DNA from: Macrotis lagotis
Lineage: Eukaryota > Chordata > Mammalia > Peramelemorphia > Peramelidae
Reading direction: 5' to 3'
Length of the DNA stretch: 64,000 bases
Assembly (NCBI RefSeq): GCF_037893015.1
Contig: NC_133666.1
Span: forward strand, 618,932,974-618,996,973
Shown here: positions 12,100 to 24,503 of the stretch, in pieces
Layout: each line of letters starts with the position of its first letter
How positions within the stretch are numbered: position 1 is the first letter of the stretch
The notes under the pieces: model-generated
Seen by the model: only the letters and a program-made list of their open reading frames with translations
Told to the model about the DNA's origin: nothing
Databases searched by the model: none
Translations under genes and position numbers: made by a program

Positions 12100-12415
12100 T
12101 TTTATAAGAGTAAAAAACCTGGAAACTAAGGGAATGGGGTGCCCATCATTTGAGGAATCCCTGAATAAATGATGGTATATGAATATTATGGAATGCTATT
12201 TTGTCCTAAGAAATGATGAAAGGCAACAAGACTAATATGGAAATATGTTAAACATGATTGTATATGTAAAACCTATATCAGATTGTTTGCTGTCATAGGG
12301 AGGAGGGAGGCAAGGGAGGGTGATAGAAAAATGTGGAACTCGAAAACTTACCAAAAGATGACTGTTGAAAACTATCTTTGCATGTATTTGGAAAAATAAA
12401 ATAAAATAGCATTTT
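12100..12415 (+). mobile_element. L1 3' end
   Basis: End of ORF2 (ATGGTATATGAATATTATGG) followed by 3' UTR text and AAAATAAAATAAAATAG. Confidence 0.75.
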
Positions 12416-12419
12416 AAAA

Positions 12420-13152
12420 AAAGAAATTATGAAAGGGATAGTTCTAAAGAAACCTGGGAAGACTTATATGAATTAAACCAAGCATGAACAAGGAACCAAT
12501 TTATATAATAACAGCAATACTGTAAGTAAAAGCAACAAAGTTGTTAATGTGTACAATGATATCTGATTCTGCTCACTTCACTCAGCATCAGTTCATGCAA
12601 ATCTTCCATGCTTCTCAAATGTCTGGCCTTTCATGATTTCTTAGAGAACAGTAATAATACTCCATCAGATTCATATACCATAACTTGTCAACCATTCCCA
12701 AATTGATGGGTATCTCCTCAATATCCAATTCTTTGCCACTGCAGAAAGAGTTGCTATAAATATTTTTGAATATGTGGGACTTTTCCCATTTTTTTATGAT
12801 CTCTTTGGAATATACCTTGGACCAAGGGGTATGCACAGTTTTATTGCCCCTTCTTCCAAATTGCTCTTCAGAATGATTGGATCATTTTACAACTCCACAA
12901 ATAGTGCATTGCATCCTGATTTCTCTATATCCTCTACAACATTGTCCTTTTTTGTCTTCTTAATTAATCTGATAGGTGTGAGGTGGTACGTCAGAGTTGT
13001 TTTAATTTGTATTTCTCTACTCAATAATGATTTGGAGTATTTTTATATGTCTATAAATAGTTTTAATTTTTTCATCTGAAAACTACTCGCTCATATCCTT
13101 TGACCATTTATTAATTGGAGAATGACATAAGCTTATAAATTTGACTCAGTTT

Positions 13153-13195
<43 letters not shown>

Positions 13196-13872
13196 TAAAT
13201 CCTTTAGCAGAATCACTAGGTATGAAAATTGTTTCCTAATTATCTGCATTCCTTTTAATCATGGCTACATTGAATTTATTGTGCAAAGCCTTTTTAATTT
13301 AATATAGTCAAAATCACTTATTTTGTGATTTATAATATCCTCTCTCTTGTTTGTTCATAAACTTCTCATCACTCCACAGATCCAATAGATAGAGTATTTT
13401 TTGTTTTCTTAATTGGTCTATGATAATCACCCTTTATGTCTAAATTCTGTACCCATCTTGATCTTATTTTGGTATAGGGTGTGAGATGTGGGTCTATGCC
13501 TAGTTTTCACCATACTCAATTTTTGTCAGATAATGAGTTCTTATCCCAAAATCTGGGATCTTTGAGTTTATCAAACAGTAAATTACTATAGTTATTTACT
13601 ATTATTTCTTTTGTACCTAATCTAATCTACTGATCCTCTACTCTGTTTCTTTGCCAGTACCAAATAGTTTTGATGATTGTTAGTATAGTTTTAGATATGG
13701 TACATCTAGACCCTCTTTATTTGCATATTTTTCATTAAAACACTTGATGTCCTTGGAATTTTGTTGTACAGATGAATTTTGTTATTATTTTTTTCTAGCT
13801 CTATAAAATATTTTTGGTGGTTTGATTGATATGGCATTGAATAAGAAATTTAATTTGGAAGGAACAACATCC
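12420..13872 (-). mobile_element. L1 fragment with ORF2 C-terminal region
   Basis: Reverse complement of the L1 ORF2 end (compare 54525-55364). On the minus strand it shows degenerate SxxKLKSF-, GLISKIY- and MEYYYCSLRNHE-like pieces. A (TA)n run sits at 13148-13190. Confidence 0.8.
13148..13190. repeat. (TA)n microsatellite
   Basis: About 20 TA units inside the L1 fragment. Confidence 0.95.
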
Positions 13873-13874
13873 AT

Positions 13875-14225
13875 TTTTGTAATGTTTTCTCCCACCAATC
13901 TTCCCTCTACCGACCCTAAGATAGAAAGTGATCTGACATAGTCTATATATGCACAATTTTATTATACATATTTTCATATTATTCATGCTGTGAAAGACAA
14001 ATGAGAACAAAAGAGAAAACCACAATAAAACAAAAACAATAAAACAAATTTTTTAAGAAGTAAAATTTGTATTGCTTTGATCTGCATTCAGACTCCACAG
14101 TTTTTCCTCGTATGCAGATGGAATTTTCAATCAGAAGTCTTTTAGAATTATCTTTGATCACAGTATTTCTGAGAAGAGCTAGTCAATCACAGTTGATCAT
14201 CACACAAAATTGCTGTTACTGTGAA
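13875..14225 (-). mobile_element. L1 3' fragment next to gasdermin 3' end
   Basis: Minus-strand L1 3' UTR text, similar to 22500-22790 and 27560-27740. It has the same orientation as the gene and carries AATAAA on the minus strand near 13970. Confidence 0.7.
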
Positions 14226-14347
14226 GGCAAAGGTTTGTTGCTATGCCAAGCTAAGGACACAACTTGCTTGCCGATCCTTAGCTCCAGAAAATAGAATGCT
14301 TCCCAATATTCTGACATACCAAATGGGTGGGGAAAGTGGAGGTTAGG
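14226..14347 (-). other. Start of gasdermin 3' UTR
   Basis: This is the unique sequence between the stop codon and the L1 3' fragment. No AATAAA is seen here on the minus strand. The first good match (AATAAA near 13970) lies inside the adjoining L1 fragment, so the mature 3' end may be L1-derived. Confidence 0.4.
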
Positions 14348-14596
14348 TCAGCAGGCTTCAAGTAAACTGAACATCATCATCAGACTCCCATATAGAGCAC
14401 AAAGGGTGTGCAGAGCACTGGGGTTCCAGGTAATTTGGGGTTTATCTCCTGAGAGACCCAGTCCACACACTTCTAACAAGCCACATGTGAAGGTCAACTT
14501 CTCATCATACTTCTGGATAAAGGACTTGGCCTCTAAAGAGAATGAGAAAGTACTCTTCTCATTCTGATTGAAGTTCATCTCCAGAATGTACTTCAC
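14348..14596 (-). CDS. GSDMD: Gasdermin last coding exon (residues 372-453) with stop
   Basis: Acceptor TTTCTCTTAG, phase 0. It reads VKYILEMNFNQNE, SFSLEAKSF, then LTFTCGLLEVCGLGL, PQITWNP and LCALYGSLMMM, and ends LLEAC before TGA. The CGL, (T/C)W and LCALY positions are conserved at the C-terminus of GSDMA, C and D. The 3' UTR starts here, and only about 120 nt of sequence separates the stop from an L1 fragment in the same orientation. Confidence 0.88.
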   Translation of the reverse strand: MKYILEMNFNQNEKSTFSFSLEAKSFIQKYDEKLTFTCGLLEVCGLGLSGDKPQITWNPSALHTLCALYGSLMMMFSLLEAC

Positions 14597-17500
14597 CTAA
14601 GAGAAATAGGATGAGATTGAACTCAGGGTCTCTAAGGAAGAGGACAAGCAATGTCCTGAGAGAATTGCTAGACTGTACCCTTGGGGTGGCTGCATAATAG
14701 GCAAGGCATCCTCTAAGGTGAATAATCATCCCATTGAGTTCTGGGCAGCAGAATAGAGAAAGGGACAGGTCTGAAATTATCCCTTTTCTGATTGCTCCCT
14801 TTCCCCCATTTCTCATTCATTCTCTAGACTGCACATTCCAAGGCTTCTGAGAAGTTGTGGTTGCCCAGCTCATTTTTGGAAACTAGCAACTTTTCTTATC
14901 ACTTTTACTTCCACCATCACGATGACCTTGTCCCTTTTCTTTAGCAACTGGATCAGGAGCTGATGTTGGATGTCACTCAGGGCTACAGAAAATAATCAAT
15001 CAGTCAATTCTTTCTTAAATGACCCCTTGCTAAGGGTTAGAGTCTGCTAGGAACTGGCGATAGCAAGACAAGAAGGGAATGGTCTCTAATCTTAATCATT
15101 TTATATTGTTTGAGCATGTCTCTCACACAACATATGCTATTTGAGAGCACATACATAGTTAAGTCTATATACAGAGGATATAGAAGGTAAATATAAAGTC
15201 ATTTGCAGGGAGATAAATAGTGGTGGGGAATCAGGGAAGGCTTCATGTAGGAGGTAGGACTGGATCCCAACTCTGAAGGAAGCTAGGGAATCCAAGAAAA
15301 GGAATTGAAAAGATGAGTGCTTTCTAGGCTTTGTAAAGTCATGGAGACAGAAGAAATGATGTATACAAGAAGGGACAAGAATGTAGAGTGGAAAAACAAA
15401 CTCAATAGTACATAATAAGCCTGGAAAAATCACTGAAGGCAATTGTCAAAGGACTTTAAAATACTTAAAGGAGGAGCTTAAAAAGCAACCAGGTGATATA
15501 GTGCATGGAACAATGGACCTGGAGTCAGAAAGATCTGAGTTCAAAATCAGTCTTGGTCTTTACTCAGCTTGCCCAAGGCCACACAGCTAGGTAATTATTA
15601 AGTGTTTGAGGTCGGATTTGAACTCAGGTCCTCCTGAATCCAGGGTTGGTGCTCTTATCCACTGCACTACCTAGCTGCCCCCTGATTTTCAGGTTTTGAA
15701 CCTGGATTATAAAAGGATGATGGGAACCCTGGGGAAAAAAGCAAATTTAGGAAGAATGATAGTTTGGGGAGAAAGAAACTAAATTCTCTGGGATATCATG
15801 ATTTTCTAATGTCCAAATGATATGACCTTTATAAGACCTGTTCAATATCTCCTCTCCTCTTGTATGGCCACCACTCTTTTACAGACCCTCATCACCTTAC
15901 TCTTGGACTACTCCATCAGATTGCAGTTAAGTCTGCTTGCCTCAGACCTCTTCCTATTCTAATCCATTCTCCATTCAGCTGTTACCTGCATTCAGTATCA
16001 TCTCCCTGCTCAATAAACTCCAGGGGTTCCCCATGACAACCAGGCTCAAATACATAATCCTCTCTGGCATTGAAAGTCTTTCATAACCCATCTTTAAAAC
16101 TGCCTCTCCAGGCTTCTTCTACCTTATTTCTACCTCTTAGTTCTCTCTGATCCAGTCACACTGGTCTCCTTGCTTCACATACAAGACCCTCCATCTCTTG
16201 ACTCTGGGCATTTTCTCTGACTTTACTCCATGCTTGGAATACTCTCCTTCCTCATCTCCATCTACTTCCCTGGTTCCTTAGAAATTCAAACTAAAATCCT
16301 CATGTTATACAGGAAACTTTCACAAACCCTCTGTTAATTAAAACTTGTTTGTATATATCTGTTTGCTTATTGTCACCCTATTAGATTGTGAGCTTCTTGA
16401 GGGCAGGGAGTAAGATTTTGCCTCTTTCTGTATCCTCAGGGTTTAGCACACTGTCTGGCACAGAATTAGCATTTATTTTCATCTTTGATTACTTATCTGG
16501 TGTGAAATTCCAGACAAGGGTTTGACATAGGGATATGGGAGTCATCAGTATAGAGATGGATTCATAGGAGGCAATAAGATAGGGAGGAGGAGAAACAAAA
16601 CAGTAATGTCATGAAAACTCAAAGAGGAGAGTGTATATAGGAGAAGATGATGGTTAATAGTGTCAAGGACTGCAGAAATCTAAAAGCATGAAATCTGAGA
16701 AAATATCACTGCATTAGACAATTAAGAAATCATGGGAAACTTTTAACTGAACTATTTCAGGTGTGATCAATGTAGAAGCCAGAATGCAAGAAACAGAAAG
16801 TGAAGGCAAGGTATGGCTATAGCTTTTTATAGAGTATTTGTCCATGATGCAGGAGAGATACAGGCTTTAAAGCTAGATAGGGATAATAGAAATTTCAAAA
16901 AATGGGGATTATCTGTGTATGCTTCTAGGTAGAAAGGATGGAACCTGAATGGATAAAGAGTTGAATATTAAAAGAAGAGAGGGGATGATTGTGGATGCAT
17001 TCTGTCAAAGGAGAAAGGAAGGTATATCATCCACAAAGATAAGGTTTGGCCCTTGTTCTTCAATGGAGATTGGAAAAAGAGCAGGGAAAAATGGCAAATG
17101 AAGACAAGTAGTCTGGAGATGTAGAAAGAGAAGATGATGAAACTGGAAAATTGCCTCTAATCTCTTAGAGAATCATAAGGAAAGATCATTTTCAGAGAGG
17201 GAAAGGGTAAGAAATAGTATGGAAGTCTGGAAGAGAGAGAAGAGAGGTTCTGGAATAGCTGCTGAGGAAAAGGGGAAAAAGAGTAAAATGATTTCCTGGC
17301 AGAAATGAGGGCCCATTTAAAATTTTGGTTGTTCAGTCATTTAGTAGTGTCCAATACTTCATGACACCATATGGTTTGATTGGGGTTTTTTTGGCATAGA
17401 TATTGGAGTGGTTTGCCATTTTCTTCTCCAATGGATTATGGAAATCAGTGGTTATATGGTTATTCCAAGATTATACAATTATTGAATGTCTGAGACTGGA

Positions 17501-20500
17501 TTTGAATTCAGGGCTTCTTGATTCTGGGCCCAACATTCCTTCCAATGAGACACCTAGATGTCTTTCATTTGAGATTAAATAATTTAAATTTATATTGAAT
17601 CCAGTCAGACAAATTGTGAGACTGCTATATGAACTCCTCCTAAATAACTCAAGTTAAGCATTGAAGAAATAGTACTTGGGGAGAGCCCAGGATATCGGTT
17701 TATAAGTGTGCATTAATCAGTGACTATGCTGGGAACTTTGCTAGTTGCATGGGATACAAAGATATCATGCCATAAAAATATTCACATTCTAATAAAGTTT
17801 GTGGAGGATGGGAGACAAAAGCACATCTATAGATATGAACATAAAAAGCACTGGGATGGGGATACACGGCAATGTTGTTGGGGAAGACTCTACCAAGCAT
17901 AAGGATCAAGAATGGCTTCATTTAGAAGCTGGTCTATGAACTTTGTCTTGTAGGAAGGACACTAAGTATTCTAAGAAGTGAAGGTAAGGAAGAAGACTTC
18001 CAAGCATAGAGACAGTCAATATAATGATAAAATTATAAAAATGGATGGAGTGATACATAAGAACAGTAAGAAGCAGAACTTGGTTGGATTGTAGAAGATA
18101 TTAAGGGAAGGAACAAGTACTAAGATTTAAAGGTAAACTAGAGCTTTGAAGAACTTTGAAAGTCAGAGGACTTTATACTTGATCTTAGAAATTATAGGGA
18201 GCCATGGAATCTATTGATTAGGGAATGACTTGATCACTTTAGAAGCTGTGTGAAGGATGGAATGGAAAAGTGGAATATTTGAGTCGGTGATAGCATTACA
18301 TAGCTATTGAGGTGGTTCAGGTAAGAAGTGATGGAACTAAGATGGTAATTTAATGGTGAGAAAGATGACTATGAGATACTGTGAGAGGGAGAAGGATGGA
18401 AGATATTGTAAACTAGAACCTACCATATTTATTAAGTGATTTAATATGGGGGGGGAGAAAGAGGGAATTATTCAAGGGTGACAACAAAGTTACAAACCTA
18501 GATGAGTAGAAAAAATTGTGTTGTCCTTAAGAAAATTGGGAAATTAGGAAGAGGGGCTGGGTTTTGGGGTGAAAGAGAAATTTAGATTCTGACTTAATGT
18601 GTTTGAGGTATCTGTGGGATATCCAATTGGAGGTTGATGTTGGGGGAGTAGAGTTCAGAAGAGAGATTAGGACTACATATACAGATCTATTAGTACCTCT
18701 TTAGGAATTGATGAGGAACCATGTAGGATCAATGAGAAAGGGCTGAGAACTATTGGGGAAATACTGTGACTCATTCCCAATTAGGAATCCGAACCCTAAC
18801 CCTACCTAACCCTAACCCGGGTTAGGGTTAGGTTAGGAAATGGTCCTAAGGTTTCCTGTCCCTAGGGAATAGAGGAAGAAAGGATTTGAGGAGAGACAAA
18901 CATTTTTCTCATTGATGATGGAATTTCAAAGGAGAATCAGTACCATATGAGGAGAAGTGGCTGACTAGGAAATATAGGAATGAGCTTTGGCAATGATATG
19001 TGTAAAGATTTGTGAGTTTGGGGTATTTGTTTTTTTTAAGAAAACCTTAATCATATAGAAGATAAAATAGTGTTGTTTTTTGAGAGTTACTATCCTGGGG
19101 TCTATCCTGAATTCCCCTAACCCAATCTTTCTTACCATTCAATGCTCCTAGGAAATAGAGAAATGGCCCTGACAATTGCTCCACAAGTTGTCCATTCTCA
19201 TCCTGAAGGTTACTGAGGATGTTGCCTTTAATTCCCTCCACCTTCTTTGGGGGTACACCAGTGAACAAACTCTCTTCTAGCTGTAGAGGAGAGATAAGGA
19301 GGAAACTGAATGATGAAAGTGACTTCTTCCTGGCCAAATTAGCCTCTTGGTCTATTAAGCAACCTTGCCCTGCCTCCAAATACACTGCTGCCTGGGGAAA
19401 TCTGGGATCAGTACATATGGGAGAGATCCTGAGCTCCAGGACAAATTCTGGAGGGGTTTGGTTCTGCTACCTCATTCAGTAAGTGAAAAGTTAGAGAAGG
19501 ATATTAGTGGTTTCATATAGATCCAATGTTGGTATATTTTCTCCACCTTCAGTTTGAATCCTGGGTAGGAAATAAAGAGATTGTCCCCCAGGAATATGCA
19601 TGGTAATAGGCAGAGCCAGATAAAGGGAGAACCAGAGGATCCAATGAAAGAAGAGTCTATAGGGAGAAAGTAGTATAAACTGGGGAGAAGAAATCTGAAG
19701 GATTTTTTGCCTTCCTTTTATACTAGAGAACTAGGTATCCAAAGACTGAAAAATTCTAGAGACTTTACCTGAACTGGTTTGAAAAACTGTGAAGTTAGGG
19801 CAACAGGCTACTATAAGGGTAACTATACAAAGGACTCCTGATCAACTGAGAGTCAGAGAGAGCAAGACAGATGACCTCTCAAGTGGATTTTTGGGACTTT
19901 AGAAGGGCCTAACCATTTCAATCTATGACTCTAGGAATTTATACACATCTCTGAAATTAGAAGGGAGGGGAGAATGTAGTTTCATGTCATCTCTTACCCC
20001 CTGCTCAGTTGATTTTGTCATGGAAGGTATGGAACAATCACTCACATTAATGAGATATTTTACTCCCTGATCTCTTTTAAGTACAACCATATCTCTGATT
20101 GAGTAAGGAAGGGATAAACTGTCTTTTGATGTTTTAAGTAGCTAAGTTTTGGATGATTTTATCAATTTGGAGACTTTTATAAACAGGGAGCATTTAAATA
20201 TGTAAACATTTTGTAAAATGGAGGAGACCCTTGTAGGTGTGAAAAAGATACCCCCCCCCAAGTTATATTAGGATACTTCAAACAAACATGGATATTGAGA
20301 CAATTACCCAAGGGAAGAAGAATTTTCAAGAAGTATGGTCCTTGTCAGCAGAGAAAAGAATAAGATAATGGAGAGGCGCTGATCCTAAAAACTCAGCCCA
20401 CACAACAGAGATGCTACAGCCAAGGGGGTTTACGTGAAGATGCTACAAAATGAAAAAAAAAAACGGTTATTTATCCTATGACAGTACCAGAAGGTTTGTG

Positions 20501-23500
20501 TTTTCTTCATGTGTTTTATAACCATTGTGCTCTAAGTTAGAGCCCCCTCTTGTCATGGACTTTGTGTTTTATAAGAAATTGAGTCCAGGGTTAGTTGGAG
20601 GATGTTTAGTACCAAATGTTCTTGCTTTGCCATTTGAGTAAATGTCTCTGCTATAAGATAATTGAGTCTACTGGCTGATTATAAATATGAAGCACACCAG
20701 TAAGGCTTGTGAGCTACAGAGATACTAGTTTAACCCCACAAGGTTAATTCTAGAACCTGAGGTAGAAGCCACCCCATGAAAACTCAGTTAACTGTCAAAT
20801 GTGAGTACCAGTTGGTAAGTAATCCACAAAGTCCGAAGTGACATAAGAATTTGCTTTCTTCAAATCTTTTAAATAAAATTTTCCGAAGTGACATAAGAAT
20901 TTGCTTTCTTCAAATCTTTTAAATACAATTTTATTCTGTTATAGCGTGAATCACCTGATTTCCATCAGTTGTATCAAACCCCCTATCTTTGGGGGCATAT
21001 ATTTGGGGGGTGGGGTGGGAATAAGACAAGAGAGTGACAGAATACCTCAACAAGTACTGGCTCCTTCACAACATGAGAAAGTCTTATGATAAAGAATACA
21101 AAGAGTTCAGTCACTGAATGAGTAACCAGAGGGTCAGGATGATTCCCCAAGAATGACAAAATAGCTGGACTAGAAGAGTGTTTTAGAAATGTAGGGATAT
21201 TGTGACTTATCTCCATCCTTCCTTTTTAGGCCATAGGAGATACTAAGAAACAGATTTGCAATCATCCAACTTAAAAATAAATGACAAATGAAACAAACTT
21301 ACAATTTCTCACTACCTCCCTGAAGAAGCTAGAGGAAAACCAGGGAAGTTTCCAGAGATAAGGGGAAAAAACTCATATATACTCTTATCACAAATCTCTG
21401 TAGTGTTGTTAAAAAAAAAAAGGCTTTGTAAACAAAGGAAAGTAGGGAACAGAGAACAAGGGATCAAATATGATTTGGGGATCTTTCTATATTTAAGTAC
21501 AATTATTCATGTATACTCTAACTGATGTCCTCTGAGGTATCACAGTAATAATAATAATAATAAATAATAGCTGGCACTGAAAGTTTTGTAAAATGATTTA
21601 CAAATATCTCATTAGTTCCTCACAATAATCCTATGAGATAGATGTTTTTTATTATTATCTCCATTTTCCATGTGAAGAAACTGAGGCTGAGGTGCAAATG
21701 ACTTCACCAAGTTTGCACAGGAGTCTCTAAGGCATGATTTAAAGTAAGGTCTTCCTGATTGTAAGTCCATATCTCTATCTACTGCACCACTAGAGGTTGG
21801 CTTATAGAGGAAGGCTTCTTTATTTGTTTGGTTTTTTTGTTCATTTATTTATCTATTTATTTTGTGGGGGTTTTTTTACAAGGCAATGGGGTTAATGACT
21901 TGCCCAAGGTCACACAACTACTTAATTATTAAGTTTCTGAGACTGGATCCTCTTGTCTCCACAGCCAGTGTTTCTATCCACTGTGCCACCTAGCTGCCTC
22001 TAGAGGATGGTTTCTAAACCCAAGCTAGCAGAAAATTTGGTCTAGTAGATTTTTTTTTTAGATTTTTCAAGGCAATGGGGTTAAGTGGCTTGCCCAAGGC
22101 CACACAGCTAGGTAATTATTAAGTGTCTGAGCCCGGATTTGAACTCAGGTCCTCCTGACTCCAAGGCTGGTGCTTTATCCACTGCGCCACCTAGCCACCC
22201 TGGTCTAGTAGATCTTAACAGGGCCAGAAAAGTTTGGAGTTCAGGCCTGGTGAACAACTGGTACCTTTTGTCCAAACCTTACTAAGTCCAGAGAACATCA
22301 AATTCAGTTTGACAGCAACCGAAGAATTTTGAGTGCACCAACAACTCATGAAGTGGTTTCTTAGGGAGTGAAGGTACTGTACTCTGTGTCAATAGAAAGA
22401 ATCCCTCTATGGCTCCTATCATGAATCCTTTTCTTTTTTTTTTCTTCTTTTTTTTCAAATTATATGTAAAGATAATTTTCAAAACTCTTTTTAGTAAAAT
22501 TTTCTTCCTCCCACCTCAGGATAGTAAGCAATCTGATAGAGGTTATGCATGAACAATCTTGCTACCCATATTTCATTTTAGTCACATTACGAAAGAAGAA
22601 TTGGAAGGAAAAGGGGGAAAAACCACAAGCAAAAATCAAATTTGAATTGGTGAAAATAGTATGCTTTGATCTGCATTCATATTCAACAGACAGAAGTCTC
22701 TCGATATAGTTAACATTTTTCACAGCAGACTTTTAGAATTGCCTTTGATCCCTATATAGCTGATGTACAATGTTCTTGTGGTTCTGCTCATTTCACTCAG
22801 TATCAGTTCGTATCTTTCCAGGATTTTCTGAAATCTGCCTACTTAAAGAGTTATAATATCCCATTACCTTCATATAACACAACTTGTTCAACCCTTCCCC
22901 AATTGATAAGTATACCCACAATTTCCAATTCTTCACCACTATAAAAGGAGCTGCTTTGAATATTCTTGTATGTGTGTGTCTTTTCTCCTTTTCTTAATTT
23001 TTGATCTCTTTGGATTACAGATCTACTAGTAGTATTGCTGGAGCAAAGGGTATGCACAGCTTTATTGCCTTTTGGAAACCTATGGATACTTTTTCTTAAA
23101 CTATTCAAGCTTTGTTAGTCTCAGTATCTGTTTGTCACTAGATAATAAGGTCCATGAGGAACTTTTAAAATTTATTAATCATTAATCAATTCATTCATCG
23201 TTGTTTATTTTTTGTATCTCTTCTCCAAGTGAGGAGTTTTTTAAATTTATTAATCATTAATCAATTCATTCATCATTGTTTATTTTTTTGTAAATCTTCT
23301 CCAAGTGCTCAATAAATGTTTGGTTATGAATTAGATTTAAATAAACTAAAGATAAAGTAGATCATTAAAGGGTTCAGACACTGATAATTTAGACATCAAA
23401 GGTCACTCCCTAAGAAAAAAGAAGAAACAAAAATGGTAATAAGCATTGTGTTCAACTGAAGAAATCAGAATCAAGAAAAGTCATTCCTGGGAATAGAATG

Positions 23501-24472
23501 AATCAGAAAGACCTGAATTCAAATCTAACATCAGGTACATGTTAGCTGTGTTACTTTGGACAGATCAATTAATTGCTGTCTGCCTAAGTTTTCTTCCCAT
23601 CTGTAAAATTGAGGCTGTATTAGTATAACTATTGCCCATGGATGTTGTGAGGATCATGAAAGTTAAAAACATCTATAAAGAATTTTGCAAATCTTCCAGT
23701 GCCATAGAAAATGGAGCTGTTGTGATTAGAAATGGCAACATGTATGCCTTATTATGAATGTACTTGACATCCCTGCCCCCTTCTCCCATAGACACCGAGC
23801 ACAATGTGGGGAGAATGGGTCATAGCTAATGAGCCCGGGCGTGCTTTGTAGTTATTGTTTTTATTATGTTCTCTTAATTCTTTTGTTTGAGCTAATTTTG
23901 TCTACTGGCTGACTATGAAAGGTCAGCTGGAGGGAGGTGGAAAGGCCTATAATTTAAGGAGTATAGACTCATAAGGGAATAGCTACAGCCAGAGGCTGGC
24001 ACCTCCTCTCTGGTGAGATGATTCAGAGGGGGTATTACATTAGAATGAAACCCAACTTGCCCCAAATATAAATAAGAAAAAAGAAGGGGAGGGGAGCGAA
24101 GGGGAGCGAAGGGGAGCAAAGGGGAGCGGAGGGGAGCGGAGGGGAGCGGAGGGGAGCGGAGGGAAGGGGAGGGGAGGGGAGGGGAGGGGAGGGGAGGGGA
24201 GGGGAGGGGAGGGAAGGGGAGGGAAGGGGAGGGAAGGGAAGGGAAGGGAAGGGAAGGGAAGGGAAGGGAAGGGAAGGGAAGGGAAGGGAAGGGAAGGGAA
24301 GGGAAGGGAAGGGAAGGGAAGGGAAGGGAAGGGAGGGGAAGGGAAGGGAGGGAAGGGAAGGGGGAAAAAGTTTTTTAAAAAGAAAAGCACAGGAACAAGA
24401 GTTCTGGTGTTTACCAAATAATTTACTGGTCACAGTCCTGTGAAGTTAGTAGCTCAAATATTATCATCCCTT

Positions 24473-24503
<31 letters not shown>

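Noticed and set aside
12774..13079. 101-codon plus-strand frame
   Set aside because: Antisense of the L1 ORF2 C-terminal region.
18792..18837. Chromosome end-to-end fusion scar
   Set aside because: The order CCCTAA then TTAGGG is the reverse of what a fusion leaves.
24035..24433. Proline/leucine/serine-rich frames of 125-132 codons on the minus strand
   Set aside because: They are translations of the polypurine microsatellite; every frame is open because the repeat lacks stops.
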